64,000 bases of DNA from Polaromonas sp. JS666 (GCF_000013865.1 NC_007948.1:682001-746000); one strand, 5' to 3'. Counted from the stretch's first letter, positions 1-12,539 are shown. Notes: generated by a model not told the origin, from the letters alone. Translations and numbers: made by a program.

Positions 1-1275
1 GGCGCTGCAGATGTTGAGGCCGCCTGCGCCCACCTGACGCGGGCTGCAGGCGATGCGCGCCAGGACCTGAGCCTGAAGTTTGCGCGGCAGGAGCCGCAGC
101 TCGGCACCGGCCACGCGGTGCAGCAGGCCCTGCCGCTGCTGGCCGACGACGGCGTCACGCTGGTGCTGTCGGGCGACGTTCCGCTGACGCAGCCCGCCAC
201 GCTGCGGGCCCTGCTGGAGCAGTGCGACGGCCAGCGGCTGGCGCTGCTCACGCTGAACATGGCCGATCCCACCGGCTACGGGCGCATCGTGCGCGCCGGG
301 ACGCAGGCCACTGCCCAGGCTTCATCACAGGTCAGGGCCATCGTCGAGCACAAGGATGCCACCGAGGCCCAGCGCGGTATCCATGAAATCTACAGCGGCA
401 TCATGGCCGTGCCCACCCGCTTGCTGCGCGGCTGGATCCATCGGCTGGACAACAAGAATGTGCAAAGCGAGTACTACCTCACCGACATCGTGAAGTTCGC
501 CGTGGCCGATGGGGTGGCTGTGGTGGCGCACCAGATCACCGATGCGGCGCAGGTCGCGGGCGTCAACAGCCCGGTGCAGCTGGCCGAACTGGAGCGCGTT
601 TACCAGCTGAGGCAGGCCACGGCCCTGATGGAGCAGGGCGTGCGGCTGGCCGACCCGGCCCGTTTTGACGTGCGCGGTACGCTGCAATGCGGCCAGGATG
701 TCGAGATTGATGTGAACTGCGTGTTCGCCGGCCAGGTCAGCCTGGGCGAAGGCGTGCGCATCGGCGCCAACTGCGTGATTGCCAACGCCACGATTGCGGC
801 CGGCGCGGTGATCCACCCATTTACCCACATCGACGGTGAAAAGCTGGGCGTGCAGGTGGGCGAGGGTGCACTGATTGGCCCGTTTGCCCGGCTGCGGCCG
901 GGTGCCCAGCTGGGCGCTGAAGTGCACATCGGCAACTTTGTCGAAGTGAAGAATTCCACCCTGGCCAAAGGCGCCAAGGCCAACCACCTGGCCTACCTGG
1001 GCGATGCCACCGTGGGCGAGCGCGTCAACTACGGCGCGGGCAGCATCACCGCCAACTACGACGGTGCCAACAAGCACCGCACGGTGATTGAGGCCGATGT
1101 GCATATCGGCAGCAACTGCGTGTTGGTGGCGCCGGTGACGATAGGGCAGGGCGGCACGGTGGGCGGCGGCTCCACCATCACCAAGGACACGCCCCCGGGC
1201 GCGCTCAGCGTGGCGCGCGGCAAGCAAGTCAGCCTGCCCAACTGGAAAAGGCCTGTGAAGGTTAGCAAGGGATAA
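1..1275 (+). CDS. glmU: GlmU, bifunctional N-acetylglucosamine-1-P uridyltransferase / glucosamine-1-P acetyltransferase (5' truncated by window edge)
   Basis: Makes UDP-GlcNAc, the precursor of peptidoglycan and LPS, in the cytoplasm. The reading frame is open from base 1, so the N-terminal start lies outside the window. Visible parts are the back half of the pyrophosphorylase domain (LGTGHAVQQA, LSGDVPLT, a conserved sugar-nucleotide-binding stretch) followed by the left-handed beta-helix acetyltransferase domain with hexapeptide repeats. The conserved helix motifs NFVEVKNS, LGDATVG and NYGAGSITANYDG are all present. It ends in a lysine-rich tail, as usual for the family. glmS, the enzyme two steps earlier in the same pathway, lies about 3.5 kb downstream on the same strand. 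The two are separated here by unrelated genes and repeats, so they are not one transcription unit. Confidence 0.97.
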   Translation, partial: GAADVEAACAHLTRAAGDARQDLSLKFARQEPQLGTGHAVQQALPLLADDGVTLVLSGDVPLTQPATLRALLEQCDGQRLALLTLNMADPTGYGRIVRAGTQATAQASSQVRAIVEHKDATEAQRGIHEIYSGIMAVPTRLLRGWIHRLDNKNVQSEYYLTDIVKFAVADGVAVVAHQITDAAQVAGVNSPVQLAELERVYQLRQATALMEQGVRLADPARFDVRGTLQCGQDVEIDVNCVFAGQVSLGEGVRIGANCVIANATIAAGAVIHPFTHIDGEKLGVQVGEGALIGPFARLRPGAQLGAEVHIGNFVEVKNSTLAKGAKANHLAYLGDATVGERVNYGAGSITANYDGANKHRTVIEADVHIGSNCVLVAPVTIGQGGTVGGGSTITKDTPPGALSVARGKQVSLPNWKRPVKVSKG

Positions 1276-1345
1276 GGCTTCTTTCCTCTTCCTCAGTTCG
1301 GGCTGGGCTTGTCGAGGCTGTTTTGTTCTGGTGAGTGCGCTTTTT

Positions 1346-1942
1346 GCTGAGGGCTGCTGGCCGGGTCTCGCCCCGGCGGGCGACTCACTTTCTCTTGCTT
1401 CGCCAAGAGAAAGTAAGCAAAGAGAAGGCGACCCTGCTGTCTGCGTCCCCTGCGCTTCGCTTCGGGGCAACCTGCGGTGCTCGGGCCAGGCGGGGTCTCG
1501 CTCGAACTCGCTACGTTGCACTTCGCTCAGACAATCGCGATCCCTGATCCGCCTGGCCCTGCGCTCCTTGGCGCAGTCAGAAGGGCTGGAGAGAAAGAAA
1601 TACCTACAGCCAAATACCGAATACATAAATCCACAAGGACACGCCGCGGCGTGTCCTTGTTTGTCTTGGTGTTTTTCTGTGTGTATTCGGTATTGGTATT
1701 CATTCCCCACCCGTCCTGGCTGGGCCGAGCAGCGCAGATGGAGGCGGCCTAAAGGGGCCGCAGTTGTTTGAGCCGCAGGCGAGTTCTGCGGACCGCCGCC
1801 GTAATCGAGCAGCACAGGTTGCCCGTAGCGAAGCGCAGGGACCCAGACTGCGGGTCGCCTTTTCTTTGGGTACTTTCTTTTGGCGAAGCAAAAGTAAAGT
1901 GCCTCGCCCGCCGGGGCGAGTCCCGGCCAGCAGCCCTCAGCA
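1346..1942. repeat. Large imperfect inverted-repeat element downstream of glmU
   Basis: Bases 1346-1487 and 1807-1942 are inverted copies of each other (about 140 bp each, with small mismatches). They share recognisable blocks such as GGCTGCTGGCCGGG, CGCCCCGGCGGGCGA and TGCGCTTCGCT. Between the arms lies a second, nested pair of inverted repeats (1610-1624 with 1683-1696) around a perfect palindrome. Open frames inside, such as 1331-1771, read through the repeats and look non-coding. Similar structures are scattered in Comamonadaceae chromosomes, in my recollection. This stretch of about 730 bases between glmU and the next gene holds no credible protein gene. The palindromes could form a strong transcription barrier between the converging neighbours. 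Confidence 0.7.
1633..1660. terminator. Perfect 28-bp palindrome, possible bidirectional terminator
   Basis: Two 14-base halves (ACAAGGACACGCCG and its exact complement) meet without a loop base. It is followed by a T-rich stretch on the plus strand (1660-1680), which fits a rho-independent terminator for glmU and, less well, for the converging gene at 2003-2980. It could equally be a mobile palindromic repeat, since it sits in the middle of a larger inverted-repeat element. Confidence 0.4.
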
Positions 1943-2002
1943 ACCTCAGCAACCCTCAGCAGCGAACCCACCGCCGGAGCAAACCAAAAGCCCGCAACAA
2001 AC

Positions 2003-2980
2003 TCACTCCTTTACCCGATTCACCAAAAACACCCCAAAAATAGCCAATCCCCCACCGGCCAGCAGGCTGGCACTCAAAGGCTCCCCCAAAATCAGCCACC
2101 CCAGCAGCACACCAAACACCGGCACCAGGTTATTGAACACCACGGTGCGCGCCGCGCCCAGCTGGCGTATGCCTTCGTAGTACCAGACAAAAGCCACCGC
2201 AGTGCCCAGCACGCCGAGGAAAACCAGGCCTGCCCACACCTCTGGCGTGAAAGACCCGGCATGCACGCTGGAGATGTCGCGCAAGGCCAGCAGCCCCAAC
2301 AACAGCGTGCCCCAGATGGCCGCCCACAGCGTGGCCAGCAGGGGCGACAAGCTCTGCAGCAACTTGCGGCCCAGCAAGGTGTACACCGCCCAGGCACACA
2401 CCGCGCCAAACATCGACAGCTCGCCCTTGCCCAGCGATTGCATGATTTGCGAGAGGTCGCCGCGCGTGACGACCACCCATACCCCCAGCAGCGCCAAGCC
2501 CACACCCAGCCAGCGCACTGCCGAGAGCCGGTCGCCCAACAGTGCAGCGGCGAGCAGCAGCGTCACCACCGGGTTGAGCGCGATGATGAGCGAGGTGCGG
2601 CCTGCCGGCAGCACCGACAGCGCAGTGAAAAACAGCAGGTTGTAGATGAAGATGCCGGTGGCGCCGAGCGCCAGGGTGCCCAGCAACTGGCCGCGCGTGA
2701 CCTGCGTGATGGCGCGCAGGCCCTGGGTGAAATGCAGCGCCACCAGCAAGGCCAGGGTGGCAAACACAAAACGCACGAAGCCCGCGGTGGCCGGGGGCAG
2801 GTGGGCCGAGATGACGCGGCCGGCGATAAAAGTCCCGCCCCAAAGAATGGGCACGCAAGTCAAACGGAGGTAAATGCCCAGCAGCCTGGTGCCGGCAGGC
2901 ACCGCGCCGGATGTGGCGGCCGGCTGCGCGATGGCGGCGGCAGTGGAGGCCACAGTGGGTGGCGTGGTGGCAGTCGTCAT
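2003..2980 (-). CDS. DMT/EamA family transporter
   Basis: A 325-residue integral inner-membrane protein of the drug/metabolite transporter superfamily, probably exporting an amino acid or small metabolite. The sequence shows about ten hydrophobic segments in two EamA repeats. The first includes the family-typical PILWGGTFIAGR near residue 45 and ALNPVVTLLLAAALLGDRLS around 135-155. The second repeat ends with NLVPVFGVLLGWLILGEPLS near 290. An Ala/Thr-rich cytoplasmic N-terminus of about 30 residues precedes the first helix. It is divergently transcribed from a LysR gene across a 102-base AT-rich gap, the usual arrangement for an exporter and its own regulator. The substrate cannot be told from sequence. 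Confidence 0.9.
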   Translation of the reverse strand: MTTATTPPTVASTAAAIAQPAATSGAVPAGTRLLGIYLRLTCVPILWGGTFIAGRVISAHLPPATAGFVRFVFATLALLVALHFTQGLRAITQVTRGQLLGTLALGATGIFIYNLLFFTALSVLPAGRTSLIIALNPVVTLLLAAALLGDRLSAVRWLGVGLALLGVWVVVTRGDLSQIMQSLGKGELSMFGAVCAWAVYTLLGRKLLQSLSPLLATLWAAIWGTLLLGLLALRDISSVHAGSFTPEVWAGLVFLGVLGTAVAFVWYYEGIRQLGAARTVVFNNLVPVFGVLLGWLILGEPLSASLLAGGGLAIFGVFLVNRVKE

Positions 2981-3082
2981 GGTGGTTCTTGTTGTTGGAA
3001 AGCGGTGAATGGGGTAAATTGATACATGAGATTAATTGTTAAATTGCTCACTATCAAATGAGTATTCATTCATCATGAAATC
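2981..3082. promoter_or_regulatory. Divergent DMT/lysR promoter region
   Basis: This AT-rich gap (for example TTAATTGTTAAATTGCTCAC and TGAGTATTCATTCATCATGA) separates the divergent transporter and LysR genes. LysR proteins normally bind such shared regions through interrupted dyads. Partial dyads around ATGAG/CTCAT-type words are visible, but I cannot assign a unique operator. Confidence 0.4.
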
Positions 3083-3952
3083 ATGACCCTGGCCCAACTC
3101 GAAGTGCTGATCACCCTGGACGAATGCCGCAGCTTCTCGCGTGCGGCCATGCGTCTGGGCACGACACAGTCAGCCGTCAGCCACGCCCTGCGCGCACTGG
3201 AAACGCAGTTCGGCGTGAAGCTGGCGCAGCGCGATGCCTCCGGCGTGGCCATGACAGACGCCGGTGAACGCCTGCTGCTGCGAGCCCGCGAAATGACGGC
3301 CCTGGCGGCCACCATGACACAGGAGCTGGGCGATGCCCGGGAGCTGAAAACCGGCACGCTGCGCATCGGCTCGTTTGGCCCGACTTCCACCGTGAACCTG
3401 TTGCCGCCCCTGCTCGCGGCGTTCAAAAAGCGCCACCCGGGCGCGCAGGTGCGCATCGAGGAAGAAAGCGACGAGGTGGTGGACGACTGGCTGCTGCAAA
3501 AGCGCGTGGAACTGGGCTTTGTCGTGGTGCCCGACGAACGTTTTGAAGTGCAGCCGCTGGTGCAGGATGAATTCGTCGCCATCCTGCCGACCGGGCATCC
3601 GCTGGCCAAACACAAGGCGGTGCCGATCAGCGCGCTCACGGGGCTGGACTTTGTGCTGACCGAAGCCGGTTGCGGCCCGGTCATCGTGCCCATCCTCCAG
3701 AAAAACATTGCACTGCCCAAGGTGCTGTATCACTTCACGCAGGTCATCTCCATCCTGCAGTTTGTGCAGCGCGGCCTGGCGGTATCGGTGGCGGCCCGCC
3801 TGGCGCTGCCCGACGCACCCAAAGGCGTGGTTTACCGGCCCCTGCTGCCCGCGCAGCCGCGTACGGTCGGACTCGCTTGTCTGGATGCGGCTAGGCTGTC
3901 GCCGCTGGCACGTGCATTTTGGGACCTGGCCAAAGCGCAGACTAAAGCTTGA
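3083..3952 (+). CDS. LysR family transcriptional regulator
   Basis: A 289-residue LysR-type regulator. The N-terminal winged HTH (residues 1-60) carries the typical run SFSRAAMRLGTTQSAVSHAL followed by LETQFGVKLAQRD. The rest is the periplasmic-binding-like effector domain, including LRIGSFGPTS near 92 and the loop FVLTEAGCGP near 195. The start ATG at 3083 gives the standard LysR N-terminus, which begins MTLAQLEVL. It is divergent from the DMT transporter and most likely controls it in response to the exported compound. The length is normal and nothing suggests damage. The effector is unknown. Confidence 0.93.
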   Translation: MTLAQLEVLITLDECRSFSRAAMRLGTTQSAVSHALRALETQFGVKLAQRDASGVAMTDAGERLLLRAREMTALAATMTQELGDARELKTGTLRIGSFGPTSTVNLLPPLLAAFKKRHPGAQVRIEEESDEVVDDWLLQKRVELGFVVVPDERFEVQPLVQDEFVAILPTGHPLAKHKAVPISALTGLDFVLTEAGCGPVIVPILQKNIALPKVLYHFTQVISILQFVQRGLAVSVAARLALPDAPKGVVYRPLLPAQPRTVGLACLDAARLSPLARAFWDLAKAQTKA

Positions 3953-4035
3953 GGCCGTGCCCGTTTGCTATCGTTTGCTCTCTATTGGATGGTTTTTTTG
4001 ACAGCTGTTTTTGTCTGCTGTTGTCAGGCTGGCAG

Positions 4036-4204
4036 CAATACTGTTCAGTTAAGTTATTCACCCGGAATCGGAATGACCAAAACCATGACTTGTCATTGCG
4101 GGCCTGACCCGCGCAATCCATGGATCCCGGATCGGGCCTGCCCCGGACTTGATCCGGGGTCCGGGATGACAAACCAGGGGCAAGGGCTTAACTGAACCGT
4201 ATTG
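4036..4204. mobile_element. MITE-like element, copy 1 (169 bp)
   Basis: The ends are inverted repeats of 18 bases (CAATACTGTTCAGTTAAG against CTTAACTGAACCGTATTG, one mismatch). A second copy about 86-90 percent similar by eye lies at 63659-63825. Imperfect 10-base direct repeats flank it: AGGCTGGCAG at 4026-4035 and AGGCCAGCAG at 4205-4214. The interior holds nested palindromes around CCGGGATCCATGG- and CCCCGGATCAAG-like words. There is no coding capacity, so any transposase must act in trans. The 10-base duplication suggests an IS4-like parent, but this is inference. Its right end overlaps and terminates the neighbouring Lrp/AsnC gene. Confidence 0.8.
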
Positions 4205-4685
4205 AGGCCAGCAGCACTTTGGGTTCGAACTTGGCCCGCTTGGTGCTGAAGAAGGCCTTGACGTTGCGCACATTGGCGTCGCTGGTAAAAAGCCGCTGCG
4301 CCAGCGCCAGGTAGCTGGGCATGTCGGCCACGTGCACCATCAGCACAAAGTCTGGCCCCGGCGACACCCGGTAGCACTGCTGCACGGCCGCATCGGCCGC
4401 TACCCGCAGCTCAAAGGCATCCAGATGCTCGGCGCCTTGACGGTCGAGCGTGATCTCGACAATCGCGGTCAGGCCGTGCCCCAGCAGGGCGGCCAGCTTG
4501 TCGCCGCTGAGCAGGGCCACTTCCCGCTCGATCAGTCCCGCATCGCGCAGGCGCTTGACGCGGCGCAAACAGGTAGGCGGCGAGATATGAACGCGTTCGG
4601 CCAAAGCCTGGTTGCTCAGCGATGCATCGGTCTGCAGGCTGTCCAGCAACTTGAGGTCTGTTTCGTCTATCGATATTTGTTCCAT
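4188..4685 (-). CDS. Lrp/AsnC family transcriptional regulator
   Basis: A 165-residue regulator when started at the ATG at 4685. A longer frame from TTG at 4721 is less likely because it adds an AT-rich, non-homologous leader. The N-terminal HTH (about residues 5-60) shows DETDLKLLDSLQTDASLSNQ and VHISPPTCLRRVKRL, typical of Lrp/AsnC. The C-terminal half is the RAM amino-acid-binding domain (about 65-150). The last residues and the stop codon (IRFS, TAA) are encoded by the terminal inverted repeat of the MITE at 4036-4204, so the native C-terminus has probably been replaced. It is divergent from glmS. The ligand is probably an amino acid. Confidence 0.92.
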   Translation of the reverse strand: MEQISIDETDLKLLDSLQTDASLSNQALAERVHISPPTCLRRVKRLRDAGLIEREVALLSGDKLAALLGHGLTAIVEITLDRQGAEHLDAFELRVAADAAVQQCYRVSPGPDFVLMVHVADMPSYLALAQRLFTSDANVRNVKAFFSTKRAKFEPKVLLASIRFS

Positions 4686-4700
4686 AAAATTACTGTAAAT

Positions 4701-4742
4701 GGAATTAAATTCAATTATCAAAGAATATTGAAATTAAATTCC
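4701..4742. promoter_or_regulatory. AT-rich dyad between lrp-like gene and glmS, candidate operator
   Basis: GGAATTAAATT at 4701-4711 is matched by inverted AATTAAATTCC at 4732-4742 with one mismatch, in an otherwise very AT-rich stretch. Lrp-family proteins autoregulate through AT-rich dyads of this kind just upstream of their start. It could also affect glmS, whose start is 77 bases further on. Confidence 0.45.
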
Positions 4743-4818
4743 ATAAATCAAGAAAAATCAATCACATAAGAAAACAACATGCACGTAGCATCGATGCATT
4801 GTTTTTCAGGAGACGTCC

Positions 4819-6669
<1,851 letters not shown>

Positions 6670-6698
6670 CGGTCACAGTGCGCGCAAGCTGATTGCGA

Positions 6699-6736
6699 GG
6701 AATAAAGTACGTCGGGTTAAATAAAAGTCCGTCGGG
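6699..6736 (+). repeat. Two transposase-site-like repeats 30 bp downstream of glmS
   Basis: GGAATAAAGTACGTCGGG at 6699-6716 matches 15 of 18 positions of the repeat GGAATAACGTCTGTCGGG found further right. A weaker match (about 12 of 18) follows at 6719-6736, so the period is 20 bases. Distance from the glmS stop is 29 bases, close to the roughly 25 bases at which Tn7 inserts. They are best read as the left end of an older Tn7-like insertion. Confidence 0.5.
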
Positions 6737-6921
6737 CATTATTCATAATGTGAAATCTTCTGAGCGTCACCGAAGGTTAGACGGAACAATCACCATACGG
6801 CGGCGATTCAGATGGCTTTTTCGTTGTCTACTCCTCAAGAACAAGGATGCGCATCGCCGCATGCTCAGGCATAGTCCTGCTGCGTGAGGCAAGCACTAAG
6901 AACACAAGCGGAGGGTGGTAG

Positions 6922-7068
6922 ATGTATAAATGGATCGGCATAGAGTGTGAAGCCGACTATCAAAAACTCGAAGTCGCCCTTGGCGGCGAAGAATTTGGAC
7001 TACGACCTGTCATCGAGAAGCTTCAGCTTTATATGAATGCTCAGGTTCGCGGCATTCTGGTCGAGTAG
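6922..7068 (+). CDS. Small hypothetical ORF (48 aa) in the glmS-downstream island
   Basis: This frame opens with ATG at 6922 behind a strong ribosome site (GGAGG eight bases upstream) and ends at TAG 7068. The product is 48 residues, acidic to neutral and soluble, starting MYKWIGIECEAD. I do not recognise it. It lies between two blocks of transposon-end-like repeats, so it may be a small cargo gene or the stump of a longer one. Its codon use is less GC-biased than that of glmS, consistent with foreign DNA. The coding call rests mainly on the ribosome site and the open frame. Confidence 0.35.
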   Translation: MYKWIGIECEADYQKLEVALGGEEFGLRPVIEKLQLYMNAQVRGILVE

Positions 7069-7093
7069 CCGTGTGCAAACTGTAAATTTAACT

Positions 7094-7240
7094 TGTTTAC
7101 GACTTTATGCTGTCATGTTGTTAAATCGAAACGCCGCGAACCCGCATGGATGCTACGGTGCCGTTTACGACTTTAATTACGCGGAATACGAATGTTGCAT
7201 GGGAATAAGGTCTGTCGGGAGCGGAATAACGTCTGTCGAA
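7094..7240 (+). repeat. Left-end repeat block of the Tn7-like element
   Basis: Contains GTTTACGACTTTA at 7095 and 7163, then GGAATAAGGTCTGTCGGG at 7202-7219 and GGAATAACGTCTGTCGAA at 7223-7240. The stretch 7163-7219 is an imperfect inverted copy of 9085-9142 including the intervening CGCGGAA word, so the two word types belong to one end structure. Confidence 0.65.
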
Positions 7241-7343
7241 GGCTGGCTGTGTGGCGCTCTGCGTTGTTACAGATGCGGTTCTCGGCAGCTCGTCAGCGCT
7301 GCACAGCTACCCGAGATAGGGCAGCACACCCATGGCAAATCGC

Positions 7344-7904
7344 CTATTCGATGGGGATATCGTGTCCCGCCTCTCGCAGCACCTTCGACCATCGACGGAT
7401 CGCTGCGCGCAGGCTGCGCTGCTCTTGGGCGGCGAGAGGCATCGTCGAGACCAAAGCCAGCACCTGCGCCGGCGTGACATAGCCGTACTGAAGCAGCGCC
7501 ATGCAGAACTCTCGATCCTTCTCGCGGCCGGCCGTTGCTTTGGACAGGAAAAGGTCGGCCAGATCCAGGCAGTAGCCAATCCGACCGTTGGTGTTGGCGT
7601 TCTGCACCTTGTGCGCGCGGCTGAGCCATTCCGCAGGCAGCGTCGCCGTCTCCGGGCCTACGCCCTGGGCGTAGTAGCCGAAGGTGTCCTGGAAGTGCGA
7701 ACCTTCCCCGATCGCGCCGTCGATCTTCTCAGCCAGCTCGGGAGCATCCTTCGGATAGATGTCGGCTTCCATCGACACCGTGAACACCGGTTCGGGATGG
7801 GGCACCGCGCCGAGAATCGACTGGCTGCCGATGATGATGAACTCGTAGTAGTCGGTGATGTCCGCGGCCGCGCGAATGATGTGTTCGAGTTCTTCGCGCG
7901 TCAT
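7344..7904 (-). CDS. Nucleotidyltransferase-like protein (DUF6036/AbiEii type), putative toxin
   Basis: A 186-residue soluble protein. An N-terminal segment FIIIGSQSILG (residues 22-32) followed by SMEADIYP (44-51) fits the G-S ... [DE]-h-D-h pattern of minimal nucleotidyltransferases. It resembles the DUF6036/AbiEii-like group, and helices make up the remainder. Its ATG at 7904 overlaps the stop of the upstream HTH gene as ATGA, so the two are translationally coupled. In this family the enzyme is often the toxin and the HTH partner the antitoxin or repressor, giving abortive infection or plasmid stability. The role here is inferred, since neither gene was matched to a characterised pair. It is carried inside a transposon-like element. 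Confidence 0.6.
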   Translation of the reverse strand: MTREELEHIIRAAADITDYYEFIIIGSQSILGAVPHPEPVFTVSMEADIYPKDAPELAEKIDGAIGEGSHFQDTFGYYAQGVGPETATLPAEWLSRAHKVQNANTNGRIGYCLDLADLFLSKATAGREKDREFCMALLQYGYVTPAQVLALVSTMPLAAQEQRSLRAAIRRWSKVLREAGHDIPIE

Positions 7905-8605
7905 GGAGTCCCCTTCTTGTGCAACTCGCTCTGAGGCAATGATGACTCGGCTCCTCCGAGCACAACACCATTCCGTAGGTCATTCACCTGGTCAAGGATA
8001 GCGCCGCGCACATCGTCAGGCAGAACGGTGGCAAGCGGCGAGGCCTGCCGAAGCTGCTGGGCATGTCGGGTACGGCCGAGCGCCTTTCTCCAGGTTCCAG
8101 CGTTCAGGATCTGCAGCCACTCTCGCCACAGGCTGGCCGAGCGGGGATCTCCGGCCTGAAGCCAGCGGTCGACCGTTGCCTTCGCCTTAAGGAGCAGCGA
8201 GGGGTCAGCCTTGACCCGGCGCACTGCTTCCTCGTGGAGCGCTATGCTTTGCAGGTCCTGCAGGCGGTGCTGACCGGCCTTCGCCGACACGTTCACCTGG
8301 ACGATCGGAGGTTCGCGCCGCGATCGCGCCGCGGCAGACCCCGCCGGCGGTGGCAGCAGGGTGTCCCCTGCGAGCAGCGCCAGCTCGCCGCTGACGCCCA
8401 GCACCGACATTACCCGCAGGTAGGTCCCGATCGCCGTGGCCGGATCTCCAGCCTCGACGCTGCGAAGAGTGTTTCTTGTGATCCCAACACGGTTGGCCAT
8501 CTCAACCGTACCCAGGCCCTGCGCTTTGCGCAACCGCCGCAGCCGGTCGCCCAGCTGCAGCAGCAGATGTCGGTCGAGGACAGAGGTGATTTCGGGAGTG
8601 CTCAT
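7901..8605 (-). CDS. XRE-family HTH protein, putative antitoxin/regulator of the nucleotidyltransferase
   Basis: A 234-residue product from the ATG at 8605; the frame extends upstream to 8755 without plausible start signals. An XRE/Cro HTH occupies about residues 15-75 (LGDRLRRLRKAQGLGTVEMA, then GITRNTLRSVEAGDPATAIG). The C-terminal 150 residues are helical and Arg/Leu rich and I do not recognise them. The upstream sequence has a TATTAT box only 8-14 bases before the ATG with TTCAAA about 15 bases further up, so the transcript may be almost leaderless. It overlaps the downstream nucleotidyltransferase gene by four bases. Antitoxin or autorepressor function is inferred from the gene order. 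Confidence 0.7.
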   Translation of the reverse strand: MSTPEITSVLDRHLLLQLGDRLRRLRKAQGLGTVEMANRVGITRNTLRSVEAGDPATAIGTYLRVMSVLGVSGELALLAGDTLLPPPAGSAAARSRREPPIVQVNVSAKAGQHRLQDLQSIALHEEAVRRVKADPSLLLKAKATVDRWLQAGDPRSASLWREWLQILNAGTWRKALGRTRHAQQLRQASPLATVLPDDVRGAILDQVNDLRNGVVLGGAESSLPQSELHKKGTP

Positions 8606-8797
8606 CTGGTCAATATAATAACCAAAATTAGCCTTTTTGAATAGTCTGTTGACCAATTTGCTTCCGAGGTCCCGCATCTCGTAGTCGACATAGAGCTTGA
8701 TGAGTTCGGGCGGGCCAAAGGCGGCGGACATGCGGCGTACTTCGAGTCCGACCACGACCCACGGGCTATCTAAACCATTGAGAATCCGGACGCATCA

Positions 8798-9163
8798 TCC
8801 GACAGACCTTATTCCTACCGATCAATTGGCCGCGTTTTTAGTGCCCTAGAAGAGCTGCTGCAGGTAAAGGTCTCCTGGATGCCCAAGCAACATGTAACAC
8901 GCGCCAAAGCAGGACCAATCTCCGACAGACCTTATTCCGCGCCCGACAGACGTTATTCCCACGGAACACTGCTGTTACAAATCCCGACAGACGTTATTCC
9001 ACGGCAGTAATATTTGCGCCAATTTCGACGAGGTTTCGACAGCCTTTTAGAGCTTTCCGCAACTCATGCCTTACTGGGTGAAAGCCCGACAGACGTTATT
9101 CCCACGGATCACGAATTGTTCCGCGCAATTAAAGTCGTAAACAGGTTATTAAAGTCGTAAACA
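8798..9163 (-). repeat. Right-end repeat block of the Tn7-like element
   Basis: Five copies of CCCGACAGACGTTATTCC or one-base variants start at 8798, 8921, 8942, 8983 and 9085. They are followed by TAAAGTCGTAAAC at 9130-9142 and 9150-9162. The spacing is irregular (21 to 123 bases), which rules out CRISPR. The orientation is opposite to the copies at 6699-7240. No protein gene is seen from 8606 to 9272. Confidence 0.65.
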
Positions 9164-9272
9164 CATGCTCTACCCAGGGTGTCGATACCCGTCGAAAAAA
9201 GAGTTCAACATAAATGAGCAGGCGGTACGACCGCCAATGCGACGGAACCCTTTTAAGACCTATCCTCTGAGA

Positions 9273-12336
<3,064 letters not shown>

Positions 12337-12539
12337 GACGTTACCCAGGTTATGTGCTTCCAATAGCGGTAACTTCGAGAATACCAGCGCAGATATCGGC
12401 TACAGCCTGGACAGATGACGCGTCATCTGTAAGCGGCCACTGCTGAAACCCATGCCGACTGTATTCCCTGCAACTTGATGATGTATTGGCGCGTGAATGC
12501 CCTGAACCAGCATTCGCTCATCCCATAATCATTGTGCTT

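Larger units (their letters stand above)
7094..9163. mobile_element. 2.07-kb Tn7-like non-autonomous element carrying an XRE/nucleotidyltransferase pair
   Basis: The outer ends are a perfect 14-base inverted repeat with TG...CA termini (TGTTTACGACTTTA at 7094-7107, its complement at 9150-9163). Each end also holds a second copy of that word (7163-7175; 9130-9142) and several copies of GGAATAACGTCTGTCGGG facing inward (7202, 7223; 8798, 8921, 8942, 8983, 9085). Multiple directly repeated binding sites at asymmetric ends are characteristic of Tn7-type transposons. TAAAGTCGTAAAC resembles the AATAAAGTCTTAAAC sites I recall from Tn7 left end. No tns genes remain. The insertion downstream of glmS is the classical Tn7 site. 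No clear 5-base target duplication is visible. Confidence 0.6.

Noticed and set aside
1331..1771. 146-codon plus-strand frame in the repeat element
   Set aside because: It reads through the inverted-repeat arm; the composition reflects the repeat and not a protein.
325..1971. 548-codon minus-strand frame across glmU
   Set aside because: It is antisense to glmU and runs through the inverted repeat. It has no recognisable protein features and no ribosome site.
8798..9102. Repeats considered as a CRISPR array
   Set aside because: Spacing is irregular (21 to 123 bases), the units are 18 bases and inverted copies occur at the other end of the element. They are transposon-end sites, not CRISPR.
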